Source: Pseudarthrobacter sp. fls2-241-R2A-127 (GTDB taxonomy: Bacteria; Actinomycetota; Actinomycetes; Actinomycetales; Micrococcaceae). From it: a stretch of 64,000 bases of DNA. Positions 17,628-26,093 of this stretch are shown here, piece by piece. Location of the stretch: assembly GCF_030209355.1 (NCBI RefSeq), contig NZ_JARVSF010000022.1, positions 1 to 64,000 on the forward strand. The letters run 5' to 3'. The notes beneath the pieces are model-generated. The model did no database searches. It saw only the letters and a list, made by a program, of their open reading frames with translations, and was not told where the DNA came from. The position numbers were made by a program, and so were the translations under genes. The stretch's first letter is position 1. Each line of letters begins with the position of its first letter.

Positions 17628-18281
17628 CTAAGGCGTGCCGGTTGCGTCCCCGCGCACCGGGGCATTGAGGCGGGCGTGGCGCAGGATGGACACGATGGCG
17701 GGGGCCAGCTGGTCCTCCATCTGCCGGTACACCTCCGGCGGGCGGCGGTACGGGTCCACGATGTCGTTTTCGGCGCGATCGGCGGGGAGCGAGAGATGCC
17801 GCACACCGGCGGCCCGCGCCGGCAACCCGCGCCAACGCGCTGTGTGGGCGGCCAGCCAGCCGTCGTCGTCGTCGGCCGTGCTGTCACCGGACGCGGGCAC
17901 CTCCCGCTGGTCCAGGACGTCGAGCATGCGGGCAAACTCGCGGATGGTGAAGGTGCGCTTGAGGAGCGAGGCGTCGAGCTGCAGGACCTCGCCGCGGTGC
18001 CCGGATGTCATGGTCAGCACCAGGTCCACGCCGCGCAGGATCTTTGGCGTGAGCTGCCGCGCAGCGAAGCCGTCCGGGTTGCCGCCGTAGGTCCGCACGA
18101 TGTCCGCGGAGATGGGTTGCATGGGCTCGCCCACCATGGCCCGGGTACCGGCACTCGCCACGTGGAACCCGCCCGGCACGGCTTGGTCCAGCCCTGCCTG
18201 CAGCAGCCGTTCGGCCACCGGCGAGCGGCAGATGTTCCCGGTGCAGACGGTGAGGATCTTGACTGGCGCGGAAGTGTCCAA
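17628..18281 (-). CDS. Low molecular weight protein-tyrosine phosphatase
   Basis: This protein of about 217 residues has the LMW-PTP P-loop CTGNICRS within the first 20 residues and the acid motif DIVDPYRRP near the C-terminus. It is longer than the usual 150 or so residues because of an insert rich in Asp (STADDDDGW). The start is uncertain. The only plausible codon just before the P-loop is a TTG at 18281 with GGGAAAGAG upstream. An ATG at 18404 would lie on the far side of a terminator-like hairpin. Family members control tyrosine kinases of polysaccharide export. Confidence 0.85.
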   Translation of the reverse strand: MDTSAPVKILTVCTGNICRSPVAERLLQAGLDQAVPGGFHVASAGTRAMVGEPMQPISADIVRTYGGNPDGFAARQLTPKILRGVDLVLTMTSGHRGEVLQLDASLLKRTFTIREFARMLDVLDQREVPASGDSTADDDDGWLAAHTARWRGLPARAAGVRHLSLPADRAENDIVDPYRRPPEVYRQMEDQLAPAIVSILRHARLNAPVRGDATGTP

Positions 18282-18347
18282 GGAGATGTTCTCTTTCCCA
18301 GCTGGTGGCAGGACCGGTGGGCCCGTGCTTTTCAACTTAACACGCGA

Positions 18348-18390
18348 CGGCGCGGCGGGGGCTCCCTTGCGGGGTGCCGCCGCCGCGCCG
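18348..18390. terminator. Terminator of the copper island
   Basis: CGGCGCGGCGG (18348-18358) pairs perfectly with CCGCCGCGCCG (18380-18390). It lies just beyond the DUF305 stop (18422) on the minus strand and separates it from the phosphatase gene. Confidence 0.7.
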
Positions 18391-18421
18391 TGCGCAGCTG
18401 CCATGCAGCGGAAGGTGCCGG

Positions 18422-19057
18422 CTAGAGGGTGGTCAGCAGTTGCTTCATCTGCGTGATTTCCGCCTGCTGTGCGTCCACGATGTCCTGGCCCAGCTTGACG
18501 GCCTCCGCGGACTTGCCGGCGCTGATTTCCTGCTGTGCCATGTCGATGGCGCCCTCGTGATGGCCGATCATCTGCTGGAGGAACAGCTTCGCGGCGTCGG
18601 TCCCGGCGGCGGCCTTGAGCTTGTCGATCCCGGCATCGTCCACCATGCCGGTCATGCCGTGGCCGGAGGGGTCGCTCATCGCAGTGGGGGCACCCCAGCC
18701 GGTGAGCCAACCCGTCATCTGCTCGATCTCCGGTGCCTGGGCGGCCTTGATCTTGGTGGCAAGCGCAGTCACCTCTGCCGGCATGCCGGCTTTGGCCAGC
18801 ATGATGTCGCTCATCTCCACGGCCTGCGAGTGGTGCGGGATCATCATCTGGGCAAACATGATGTCCGCCTGGTTGTGGTCAGCGTTGGCGCCGGGCGACA
18901 TGCCGCCCGCGCTGGGCATGGCAGTGGACATGGCGCCGGCGCTGCCGTGGTCCATCGGCATGCTGTTGCCGGAAACGGCGTTGGCTGCGCATCCGGCCAG
19001 GCCAAGCGAGGCGGCGAGGGCGGCAGCAATGGACAGGGTTCTAAAAGTGGTGTTCAT
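18422..19057 (-). CDS. DUF305 lipoprotein
   Basis: This 211-residue protein has a lipoprotein signal (ALAASLGLAGC lipobox, Cys about residue 23), a Met/His-rich segment, and two DUF305 halves, each with a conserved His pair (MMIPHHSQAVEMSDIML and MIGHHEGAIDMAQQEI). DUF305 proteins are four-helix, ferritin-like proteins often found with copper or silver resistance genes. GAAGGA sits 6 bases before the ATG. It is last in the copper island behind the P-type ATPase, so an extracytoplasmic metal-binding role is inferred. Confidence 0.88.
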   Translation of the reverse strand: MNTTFRTLSIAAALAASLGLAGCAANAVSGNSMPMDHGSAGAMSTAMPSAGGMSPGANADHNQADIMFAQMMIPHHSQAVEMSDIMLAKAGMPAEVTALATKIKAAQAPEIEQMTGWLTGWGAPTAMSDPSGHGMTGMVDDAGIDKLKAAAGTDAAKLFLQQMIGHHEGAIDMAQQEISAGKSAEAVKLGQDIVDAQQAEITQMKQLLTTL

Positions 19058-19112
19058 GATTGTCCTTCAGGGAGGTAATGGAACTGTGCCGTGATGGGTG
19101 GCGCAGTCCGGT

Positions 19113-19565
19113 TTACGTCCGGCTGATGGACAGGTCGCAGGGTGTTGGACTGGGCGGCAGGTAATCGTAGGCGGAACCGGCGTGCCCGGCTGCAGGCAGC
19201 AGCGGCAGGGCGGCCTGCGTTGCCTGCGGCGGGGCAACGGTGACCGGACCGCTGGGTGCCGTTGGGATGCACGGCGCCCCCGATTCCTGCGCGCCGGGGC
19301 ACGAATCACCACAGGTGGCAGGGGCAAGCTCGTGCATGTCCGTGGCGGAGGCGCCCGGCGCGTGCCCGGTAGGGGCGGCACCGGCAGAATTCGCGACGAC
19401 GGTATGCCCGGCAGGTGCCCCGTGCGAGGCGTGGCCGGAGGTCATGACGTGCATGCCCAGCAGTCCGGCGATCACGGTCAGGGCGGCGGCGAACAGCCAC
19501 GCCCTGTGAAGGAGGGACGCCACGGCTTGGGAGCTGATGGCCGTCCCTCCTTCCGCTCGGTTCAC
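19113..19565 (-). CDS. Small membrane protein, DUF6153-like, in copper island
   Basis: This protein of about 150 residues has one hydrophobic segment (AWLFAAALTVIAGLLGMHVM) followed by a His/Ala/Pro/Gly-rich extracytoplasmic tail with four Cys. The LLGMHVM pattern recalls the DUF6153 family, but this is a weak recognition. The start is unclear. A GTG at 19565, 5 bases after the ATPase stop, is used. The best Shine-Dalgarno (GGAAGGAGG) lies inside that frame and points to an ATC codon, with the next GTG too far away. Its place between copper genes suggests metal handling. Confidence 0.6.
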   Translation of the reverse strand: MNRAEGGTAISSQAVASLLHRAWLFAAALTVIAGLLGMHVMTSGHASHGAPAGHTVVANSAGAAPTGHAPGASATDMHELAPATCGDSCPGAQESGAPCIPTAPSGPVTVAPPQATQAALPLLPAAGHAGSAYDYLPPSPTPCDLSISRT

Positions 19566-19570
19566 GGTGT

Positions 19571-21715
19571 TCAACGCACCTCGGACGGGTTCAGTTTCAG
19601 GCGCCGGAGCAGTTGGGCGTTCAGGGCAACCACCACGGTGGACGCGGACATCAGTACGGCACCTGCGGCGGGGGAGAGGACCACGCCGGCAAACGCCAGG
19701 ACGCCGGCGGCCAGCGGCACGGACAGGATGTTGTAGCCGGTGGCCCACACCAGGTTCTGCCACATCTTCCGGTAGCTGGCCCGGGACAGGTCCACCATGG
19801 ACAGCACGGCCCGGGGATCGTTCCCTGCCAGGACCACGCCGGCGGATTCCATGGCCACGTCGGTACCGGCACCAATGGCGATGCCCACCTCTGCCCGGGC
19901 AAGCGCGGGGGAGTCGTTGACGCCGTCGCCCACCATGGCCACCTTCATCCCGCGGCCTTGCAGCTCGGCCACTTTCTTGTCCTTGTCCGCCGGCAGGACC
20001 TCGGCGAAGACCTCGTCAATGCCCAGGTCCGCGGCCACGGCCTGCGCCACCTGGCGCGCGTCGCCGGTGACCATGGCCACCTTGATGCCGCGGCGCTGGA
20101 GGGCTGTCACGGCCTGCCGCGACTCCGGCCGCACCGCGTCTTCCATGCTCACGGCACCCAGGATGGTGCCGTCGTCGACCACGTGCAGCACGGCCGCCCC
20201 GCGGTCCATCCAGGCCTTGGTGCTGTCCGCCAGGGCGCCGGGTTCGACGACGCCGAGTTCGCGCAGGAGGGCCGGGCCGCCAACGTGCACGGCCCGGCCG
20301 TCCACGGTAGCCCGGACGCCGCGGCCCGTCAGGGCGGTGAAGCCCGTTGCCGCCGGGAGTGCCAGGTTCCGGGCCACAGCGGCCCGGACGATGGCACGCG
20401 CCACCGGGTGCTCGCTGTCGGATTCGACGGCGGCGGCCAGGGCGAGCACGGCATCGGCCTCGGCTCCTTCGGCCGCGGCGATGTCCTTCAATTCAGGTTC
20501 GCCGGTGGTCAGCGTTCCGGTCTTGTCGAACAGGACGACGTCGACGGTGCGCATGCGCTCCAGAGCCATCCGGTTCTTGATGAGTACCCCTGCCCGGGCG
20601 GCCTGTTCCGTGGAAATGGCGATCACCAGCGGGATGGCCAGGCCAAGGGCGTGCGGGCAGGCGATCACCAGGACGGTGACGGTCCGGGTGACGGCGTCGG
20701 GGACACTGCCCAGCAGGGTCCAGGCGATGAAGGTCAGGACGCCGGCCCCGGCGGCAAAGTAGAAGAGGAACGCCGCGGCGCGGTCCGCCAGTGCCTGGGC
20801 GCGGGACGAGGACGCCTGTGCCTCCTCCACCAGCCGCTGGATCCCGGCCAGGGCGGTCTGGTCGCCCACAGCCGTGACCCGGACGCGCACGCTGCTGTCC
20901 GTGGCTACGGTTCCGGCCACCACGGGGTCTCCGGCGCCGCGTGCCACGGTCTTGGATTCACCGGTGATCATGGACTCGTCGAATTCAGCCTGCCCGTCCA
21001 TCACGGGTCCGTCGGCCGGCATGCGGGCGCCGGGGCGGACCAGGACCAGGTCGCCGGGGCTGAGCTCGGACACCGGGACGGTTTCGGTGCCACCGTCCGT
21101 GATGCGTTCGGCCTCATCCGGCAGCAGCGCGGCGAGCGCGTCAAGGGCGCCTTGGGCAGATCCGAGGGCGCGCATTTCGATCCAGTGGCCCAGCAGCATG
21201 ATGGCCACCAGGAGCGCCAGCTCCCACCAGAAGTCCAGGTCGAAGCCACCGATCCCCAGGCTGGTGACCCAGGAGGCGGCGAACGCCACGGTGATGGCCA
21301 TGGCGATCAGGAGCATCATTCCCGGCGTGCGGTCCTTGAGTTCCTGCAGCCCGCCCTTGAGGAACGGCTGGCCGCCGTAGAGGAAGATCACGGTGCCCAG
21401 GACCGGCGGGATCCACGGGGCGCCGGGAAATTCCGGCGGCATGTACCCCAGCAGGTGGGCCATCATGGGGCTGAAGTAGACCACCGGCACGGACAGGGCA
21501 AGCGTCAGCCAGAACCTGTTCTTGAACATGGCGGTGCTGTGGCCGGCGTGCTGCCCGTGGGTGTGGACGGTGTGGTCGTCGTCATGGTTGCCATGCTGGG
21601 CATCTCCGGCGTGGCCTGCGTGACCGGCACCGTGTGCCGCGCTGTGTTCCAGGGGTTCTGTGCGTGTCCCGCCGGGCGGGGCGTCCGGGTGGTGCATGAG
21701 CTGATGGTCCTGCAT
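19571..21715 (-). CDS. copB: Copper-translocating P1B-type ATPase, CPH (CopB) class
   Basis: This 714-residue ATPase has a His-rich N-terminus (about 15 His in the first 70 residues) in place of CxxC domains. It has eight predicted membrane segments, the membrane motif CPH (C353-P354-H355 in VIACPHALGLAIP), the phosphorylation motif DKTGTLTTGEP, the HP motif DSEHPVARAIV, and the hinge VGDGVNDSPALARA. CPH marks the P1B-3 class that exports copper. GAGGAGG 4 bases upstream fixes the start at 21715. It follows the copZ-like gene and precedes two small extracytoplasmic proteins. Control by the palindrome at 22261 is inferred. Confidence 0.94.
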   Translation of the reverse strand: MQDHQLMHHPDAPPGGTRTEPLEHSAAHGAGHAGHAGDAQHGNHDDDHTVHTHGQHAGHSTAMFKNRFWLTLALSVPVVYFSPMMAHLLGYMPPEFPGAPWIPPVLGTVIFLYGGQPFLKGGLQELKDRTPGMMLLIAMAITVAFAASWVTSLGIGGFDLDFWWELALLVAIMLLGHWIEMRALGSAQGALDALAALLPDEAERITDGGTETVPVSELSPGDLVLVRPGARMPADGPVMDGQAEFDESMITGESKTVARGAGDPVVAGTVATDSSVRVRVTAVGDQTALAGIQRLVEEAQASSSRAQALADRAAAFLFYFAAGAGVLTFIAWTLLGSVPDAVTRTVTVLVIACPHALGLAIPLVIAISTEQAARAGVLIKNRMALERMRTVDVVLFDKTGTLTTGEPELKDIAAAEGAEADAVLALAAAVESDSEHPVARAIVRAAVARNLALPAATGFTALTGRGVRATVDGRAVHVGGPALLRELGVVEPGALADSTKAWMDRGAAVLHVVDDGTILGAVSMEDAVRPESRQAVTALQRRGIKVAMVTGDARQVAQAVAADLGIDEVFAEVLPADKDKKVAELQGRGMKVAMVGDGVNDSPALARAEVGIAIGAGTDVAMESAGVVLAGNDPRAVLSMVDLSRASYRKMWQNLVWATGYNILSVPLAAGVLAFAGVVLSPAAGAVLMSASTVVVALNAQLLRRLKLNPSEVR

Positions 21716-21796
21716 TTTTCCTCCTCGGAGGTGGTCGCTGCCCGGCACTGCCCGGGGCTGCCGAAAGGGTGGGGCCGCGCTCATGGGCGGCCCGTC

Positions 21797-22153
21797 TCAG
21801 GCCAGGGTGTAGCCGGCGTCCGTGACGGCCTGGCGGACGTCGGCGTCGGTCGCTGAGCCGGTGACGGCCAGCCGGGAACGGCCGCCGGGCACCAGGTCCA
21901 CCGATGCCGAGGTCACGCCCGCCAGTGCGGCGACGGCCTGTTCCACGGAACGGACGCAGTGCCCGCATGTCATGCCCTGCACGGCGAAGTTCCGTCGGCC
22001 GGAGGGATCGGCACCCCCATGCACGACGGCGGCAGGCGCCTCATGCGGGCCGGTCGTGGAGAGGTTGGACGCCGGCTCCGCGGCAGTGGCGGGGGCGCAG
22101 CAGCTGCAGCCGGAGGATGCGAGGGGGAGTTGGGGGCGGTTCCCGGTGTCCAT
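21797..22153 (-). CDS. copZ: Heavy-metal-associated domain protein, CopZ-like copper chaperone
   Basis: This 118-residue protein has an HMA domain at about residues 55-118 with the Cu(I) motif MTCGHC (C63, C66). An extra N-terminal segment holds CSCC (residues 16-19). The HMA domain normally hands copper to the ATPase. Here the ATPase has no CxxC domain of its own, so this protein may provide that step. It is the first gene of the island, 108 bases downstream of the CsoR-like box. Confidence 0.88.
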   Translation of the reverse strand: MDTGNRPQLPLASSGCSCCAPATAAEPASNLSTTGPHEAPAAVVHGGADPSGRRNFAVQGMTCGHCVRSVEQAVAALAGVTSASVDLVPGGRSRLAVTGSATDADVRQAVTDAGYTLA

Positions 22154-22260
22154 GTCAGTTCCAATCCGTTGAGGGAGTCAAGGGGTGCTGGGGTTGAACG
22201 GCTGTAAAAGGCTGGTGCAGGCACCGGCCGGGACATACCACTTCACTGACAACACGGCAA

Positions 22261-22281
22261 ATATACCCCTAGGGGGTATAT
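22261..22281. promoter_or_regulatory. CsoR-type operator of the copper island
   Basis: The perfect 21-base palindrome has arms ATATACCCC and GGGGTATAT around TAG. This is the classic GC-core, AT-flanked CsoR box. It lies between the divergent copZ and PAS-ANTAR genes. No CsoR gene is adjacent. The only CsoR-family gene in the window is the CstR-like one at 50635. Confidence 0.8.
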
Positions 22282-22423
22282 TGGTCAAGTCCCATAGTGC
22301 ATTTGGCCCGGCACTTCCATAGGACCTCCCGCACTACTTTCGGTGGCGGCGTGTGGTCATAATTGAAGGAGCGAGTACAGAGCCGGCCTGCTGGGGGCCC
22401 GCTCATACCTGGGAAGTGGGCGT

Positions 22424-23098
22424 GTGACGGAGCTAAGAGACTTGTACACCTACTCCAGTGTCCTCGACGACAACCAGTGCGACGCCGGAGTCTTCCGCCT
22501 GGACCTGGACGGAGGAACCTTCCACTGGTCCGATGGCATGTACCGCCTCCACGGGTACCAGCGCGGGGAAGTGGTGCCCACCCTGGGGCTGGTCTTTGCG
22601 CACAAACACCCCGATGACCGGGATAAATGCGAGGACATCATTGCCCGGGTGGCGGAAACAGGCGGCTTCTTCTGCATGTACCACCGCATCAAGGACGCCA
22701 GGGGCCACACACGCCGGGTCATGACCTCCGGTGAAGCAATCCTCGGCGACGACGGATCAGTGGTGGCGCTCGAAGGCGTGACGGTGGACCTCACCCGGAC
22801 CCTGCAGCGCGAAACCGAACAGACGGCGCGGGACGCCGTGGCCGGCGCCACCTCTACCCGCACGGTGATCGACCAGGCGCGCGGCATCCTCATGGGCTTG
22901 CTGAAGATTGGCTCGGACGAGTCCTTCCAGCTGCTGGTGGCCACCAGCAGCCACCGGAACGTCAAACTGGTGGTGGTGGCCGCGGAACTGGTGCAGCTGG
23001 CCAATTCCGTGGACGGGCGGACCTACCTGGACCGTGCCGCGCGTGCCATCCAGCTGCACGGACGGACAAAGGACGCCGGGGGACGCCGCGCAGGGTGA
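22424..23098 (+). CDS. PAS-ANTAR regulator
   Basis: This 224-residue protein has a PAS domain at about residues 15-125 (AGVFRLDLDGGTFHWSDGMY, RIKDARGHTRRVMTSGEAI) and a C-terminal ANTAR domain (TRTVIDQARGILMGLLKIGS, then DESFQLLVATSSHRNVKLV). ANTAR domains bind paired hexaloops in nascent mRNA and cause antitermination. The PAS ligand is unknown. The start is GTG (VTELRDL). It stands alone, divergent from the copper island. Confidence 0.88.
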   Translation: MTELRDLYTYSSVLDDNQCDAGVFRLDLDGGTFHWSDGMYRLHGYQRGEVVPTLGLVFAHKHPDDRDKCEDIIARVAETGGFFCMYHRIKDARGHTRRVMTSGEAILGDDGSVVALEGVTVDLTRTLQRETEQTARDAVAGATSTRTVIDQARGILMGLLKIGSDESFQLLVATSSHRNVKLVVVAAELVQLANSVDGRTYLDRAARAIQLHGRTKDAGGRRAG

Positions 23099-23184
23099 CC
23101 CGTCAGCCCCGGTAGAATGGACCCAGGTGCGCCGGGAAGTCTGGTCGGCATGGCTTTGTCGAACCCGGAAATAAGGATGCCTCC

Positions 23185-24537
23185 ATGACCTCCACCCCAC
23201 CCGCGCCCAACCAGTCCACACCCCAGGGCTCCACGGTCTTCTCCCGCGGCAGCTACGCCGAAGCCCTCAGGATCGGCGAAATCCTCCGCAAGGAAACCGT
23301 GGGCGGTGCCCTCCTGGTCCTTGCAGCGGTCATCGCCCTCATCTGGGCCAACTCCCCGGCATCGGAAAGCTACTTTGCCCTCCGCGACCTCAAGGTGGGC
23401 TACGCGCCGTGGCATTTGGAACTGAGCCTGGGTGCCTGGGCCGCTGACGGCCTGCTGGCCATTTTCTTCTTCCTGGTGGGCCTGGAACTCAAACGGGAAT
23501 TCGTGGCGGGCGACCTGCGGCAGATCAGCAAGTCGATCGTCCCCGTGGCCGCCGCCGTGGGCGGTGTGGCCGTCCCGGCGGTGATCTACGCCGTCGTCAA
23601 CCTCTCCAGCCCGGAAACCCTGCGCGGCTGGGCGATTCCCACGGCAACGGACATCGCCTTTGCCGTGGCCGTCCTGGCCATCATCGGCTCCCACCTGCCC
23701 AGCGCTCTGCGGATCTTCCTGCTGACGCTGGCCGTGGTGGACGACCTGATCGCCATCACCATCATCGCGTTCTTCTACTCCAGTGACATCCAGGTCCTGC
23801 CGCTGCTCCTGGCGCTCGTTCCTTTGGCGGCGTACGCGTTCCTGGCGCAGAAGTACCGCCGGTTCTTCGGCCGCCATGCCGCCGCGGCGTGGTTGATCCT
23901 GCTGCCGCTGGGTGTGGCCACCTGGGCGCTGGTCCACGCCTCGGGCATCCACGCCACCGTGGCCGGCGTGCTGTTGGGCTTTGCCATTCCCGTGATCCGG
24001 TCGCAGGCTTCGGGCGGGCCGGAAGCGGGCCCGGGGCTGGCAGAAATCTTCGAGCACCGGTTCCGGCCCATTTCCGCCGGCGTGGCCGTGCCAATTTTTG
24101 CGTTCTTTTCCGCGGGCGTGGCTGTGGGCGGCTGGGAGGGGCTGGGCTCGGCCTTGTCGGATCCCGTGGCGCTGGGCATCATCCTGGGCCTGGTGCTGGG
24201 CAAGCCGGTGGGAATCCTGGCCACCACGTGGGTCCTGACCAAAGCCACCAGGGCCACCCTGGACAGTTCCTTCAAGTGGATCGACGTGTTCGGTGTCGCC
24301 CTGCTGGCAGGCATCGGTTTCACCGTTTCCCTGTTGGTGGCGGAGCTCAGCTTCGGCAACGGCAGCCTGCATGACGACCATGCCAAGGTGGGCATCCTGG
24401 CCGCATCACTGATCGCCGCGCTGCTGGCGATGATGGTGCTGCGCACCCGGAACCGCCAGTACCGGCTCGCCGAAGAGCTGGAGAAAGTGGATTCGGACCA
24501 CGACGGCGTCCCGGACGTTTACCAGGAACGCGCCTAA
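23185..24537 (+). CDS. nhaA: Na+/H+ antiporter NhaA
   Basis: This 450-residue integral membrane antiporter exchanges sodium for protons. It has about 12 membrane segments, the NhaA hallmarks [13 protein letters not shown] and [15 protein letters not shown], and the paired aspartates in [22 protein letters not shown] lies before the ATG. The last residues carry DSDHDGVPD (436-444), which matches the DxDxDGxxD calcium-binding loop. This is not a usual NhaA feature and may add cation sensing. Confidence 0.94.
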   Translation: MTSTPPAPNQSTPQGSTVFSRGSYAEALRIGEILRKETVGGALLVLAAVIALIWANSPASESYFALRDLKVGYAPWHLELSLGAWAADGLLAIFFFLVGLELKREFVAGDLRQISKSIVPVAAAVGGVAVPAVIYAVVNLSSPETLRGWAIPTATDIAFAVAVLAIIGSHLPSALRIFLLTLAVVDDLIAITIIAFFYSSDIQVLPLLLALVPLAAYAFLAQKYRRFFGRHAAAAWLILLPLGVATWALVHASGIHATVAGVLLGFAIPVIRSQASGGPEAGPGLAEIFEHRFRPISAGVAVPIFAFFSAGVAVGGWEGLGSALSDPVALGIILGLVLGKPVGILATTWVLTKATRATLDSSFKWIDVFGVALLAGIGFTVSLLVAELSFGNGSLHDDHAKVGILAASLIAALLAMMVLRTRNRQYRLAEELEKVDSDHDGVPDVYQERA

Positions 24538-24540
24538 GCC

Positions 24541-24576
24541 GCAGGCCCGGTCGGCCGCCGCGGCCGGAAAGCCTGC
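24541..24576. terminator. Bidirectional terminator after nhaA
   Basis: GCAGGC (24541-24546) pairs with GCCTGC (24571-24576), with an inner stem CGGCCG-CCG-CGGCCG. It lies between two convergent stops at 24537 and 24577. Confidence 0.75.
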
Positions 24577-24819
24577 TCAGGCCGTCGCGAGCGGCTTCGC
24601 CTCTGCGGGCGGAACGGCCTGGGCCGCCACGTGCCGGATCTCCAGGGCCTCCGGGTCAAGCAGCTTCCGCGCACCGGTCCGGGAATCCAGGATCCAGAAG
24701 AGTTCAAGGGCCGGGACGACGTCGGTCACCCGGCCGCTGTGGAAAAGCTTGCCCCGGTGCCAGGCTTCGATCTGGTCGCCGATGCGGAGCTGGGTGGTGC
24801 GTATTCCTTGTGCCTCCAT
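24577..24819 (-). CDS. Small hypothetical protein
   Basis: This 80-residue protein has a compact beta-rich pattern (RIGDQIEAWHRGKLFHSGRV, ELFWILDSRTGARKLLD) that recalls small barrel domains. No family is firmly recognised. The start at 24819 is fixed by AGGAGG about 9 bases upstream. An ATG 12 codons earlier lacks a site. It lies downstream of the iron ABC operon on the same strand, 116 bases away. Confidence 0.7.
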   Translation of the reverse strand: MEAQGIRTTQLRIGDQIEAWHRGKLFHSGRVTDVVPALELFWILDSRTGARKLLDPEALEIRHVAAQAVPPAEAKPLATA

Positions 24820-24935
24820 GCCGGCTGCCTCCTGCTGTTGTGTCCCCGTAATCACAGCTTGCCGTGAAGAGGTTGCCGGAGTGTTTCGGCCCGGTGTTTT
24901 TTCTGTGTCAGGAGGGGCGCCTGGTGGAAGGGAGG

Positions 24936-26093
24936 CTAGTCCTCCATCGGGAACGCGACGGCTTCGCCCACCACACGGAGGCAGAGTTCCATCCCGGGCC
25001 GGGCGATCGAGGCGTTCCAGTGCCGGATGGTGATTACCTCGCCGCCGCCGGGGTACCGGTGGTCCGCGTGCTCGGCCACCTCCTGCGGCACGTTGAGCTT
25101 CAGCCGCACCGTGGTTTCGGGGCCGAAGTAGTCGGTGTCCACCACTACGCCGCGGATGGGGCCGTCCTCGGCGATCCGGATCTGCTCGGGCCGCAGCATC
25201 AGCTGGACCCTGCCCTGCGCGGGCGGGCGGCGCACGGGGATGCCACCCAGCGAGCAGGTGGCCAGTGACCCTTCCAGCCAGGCGTCCAGGATGACGGCGT
25301 CGCCCAGGAACTCGGCGGTGGCGCGGTCCGCGGGGCGGGTGTAGACAACGAACGGGTTGCCGATCTGGGCCAGCTTGCCGCCGCGCATCACTGCAACCTG
25401 GTCGGCGAAGGACAACGCCTCGGCCTGGTCATGGGTGACCAGGATGGTGGTAACCCCGGTCTCGGCCAGGACCCGGGCCACGGCGCGGCGGGTGGCCACG
25501 CGGAGCCCGGCGTCCAGGGCGGAGAACGGCTCGTCGAGGAGCATCAGTTCGGGTTCGCGGGCCAGGGCGCGTGCCAGTGCGACGCGCTGCTGCTGGCCGC
25601 CGGAAAGCTGGTGCGGGCGGCGCTTGGCCATGGCCGGATCGAGGGACACCATTTCCAGGAGTTCCGTTACCCGGGCCGCAACAGCCCGGCGGCCGCCTTC
25701 CAGCTTTGCCGGATCCAGGCCAAAGGCAACGTTCTGGCCCACCGTCAGGTGCGGGAACAGGGCGCCGTCCTGGGCCACGTAGCCGATCTTGCGCTTGTGC
25801 GCGGGCAGCCACGCGCCGTCGCCGGCCACGGTGGTGCCGTTGAGCGAGATGGTGCCGGTGTCGGGGTGCTCAAACCCGGCGATCAGGCGCAGCAGTGTGG
25901 TCTTGCCGGAGCCGGAGGGACCCACGATGGCGGTGGTGCCGCCCTTGGCCACGGACAGGTTGACGCCCCTGAGGACCGCCTGGGATCCGAAGTTCTTGGT
26001 GACGTCGGTGATCTGGAGGTGGCTGTTGGTGGTTGCCGCCACGGAGGGGGACACCCGTGGTTCGGGCAGCCGAGGGGTGGATGGTGCTGTCAC
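24936..26093 (-). CDS. fbpC: Iron(III) ABC transporter, ATP-binding protein
   Basis: This 385-residue nucleotide-binding subunit has Walker A GPSGSGKTTLLR (about residues 58-69), signature LSGGQQQRVALARALA, Walker B LMLLDEPFSALDA, and the H-loop ILVTHDQAEA. A C-terminal TOBE-type region starts at about residue 290. Length and neighbours match the FbpC/FutC iron class. Its start overlaps the permease stop by 4 bases (ATGA), so the two are translationally coupled. Confidence 0.9.
   Translation of the reverse strand: MTAPSTPRLPEPRVSPSVAATTNSHLQITDVTKNFGSQAVLRGVNLSVAKGGTTAIVGPSGSGKTTLLRLIAGFEHPDTGTISLNGTTVAGDGAWLPAHKRKIGYVAQDGALFPHLTVGQNVAFGLDPAKLEGGRRAVAARVTELLEMVSLDPAMAKRRPHQLSGGQQQRVALARALAREPELMLLDEPFSALDAGLRVATRRAVARVLAETGVTTILVTHDQAEALSFADQVAVMRGGKLAQIGNPFVVYTRPADRATAEFLGDAVILDAWLEGSLATCSLGGIPVRRPPAQGRVQLMLRPEQIRIAEDGPIRGVVVDTDYFGPETTVRLKLNVPQEVAEHADHRYPGGGEVITIRHWNASIARPGMELCLRVVGEAVAFPMED

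Noticed and set aside
19613..21856. Long open frame antisense to the copper ATPase
   Set aside because: The sense strand encodes an intact P-type ATPase with all motifs. The antisense product is a Gly/His/Gln-rich shadow.
22261..22281. Reading the TACCCC-GGGGTA palindromes (22261, 45545, 50559) as terminators
   Set aside because: They lie in promoter regions upstream of gene starts and match CsoR/CstR operators. The stems are short with 2-3 base centres unsuited to hairpin loops.
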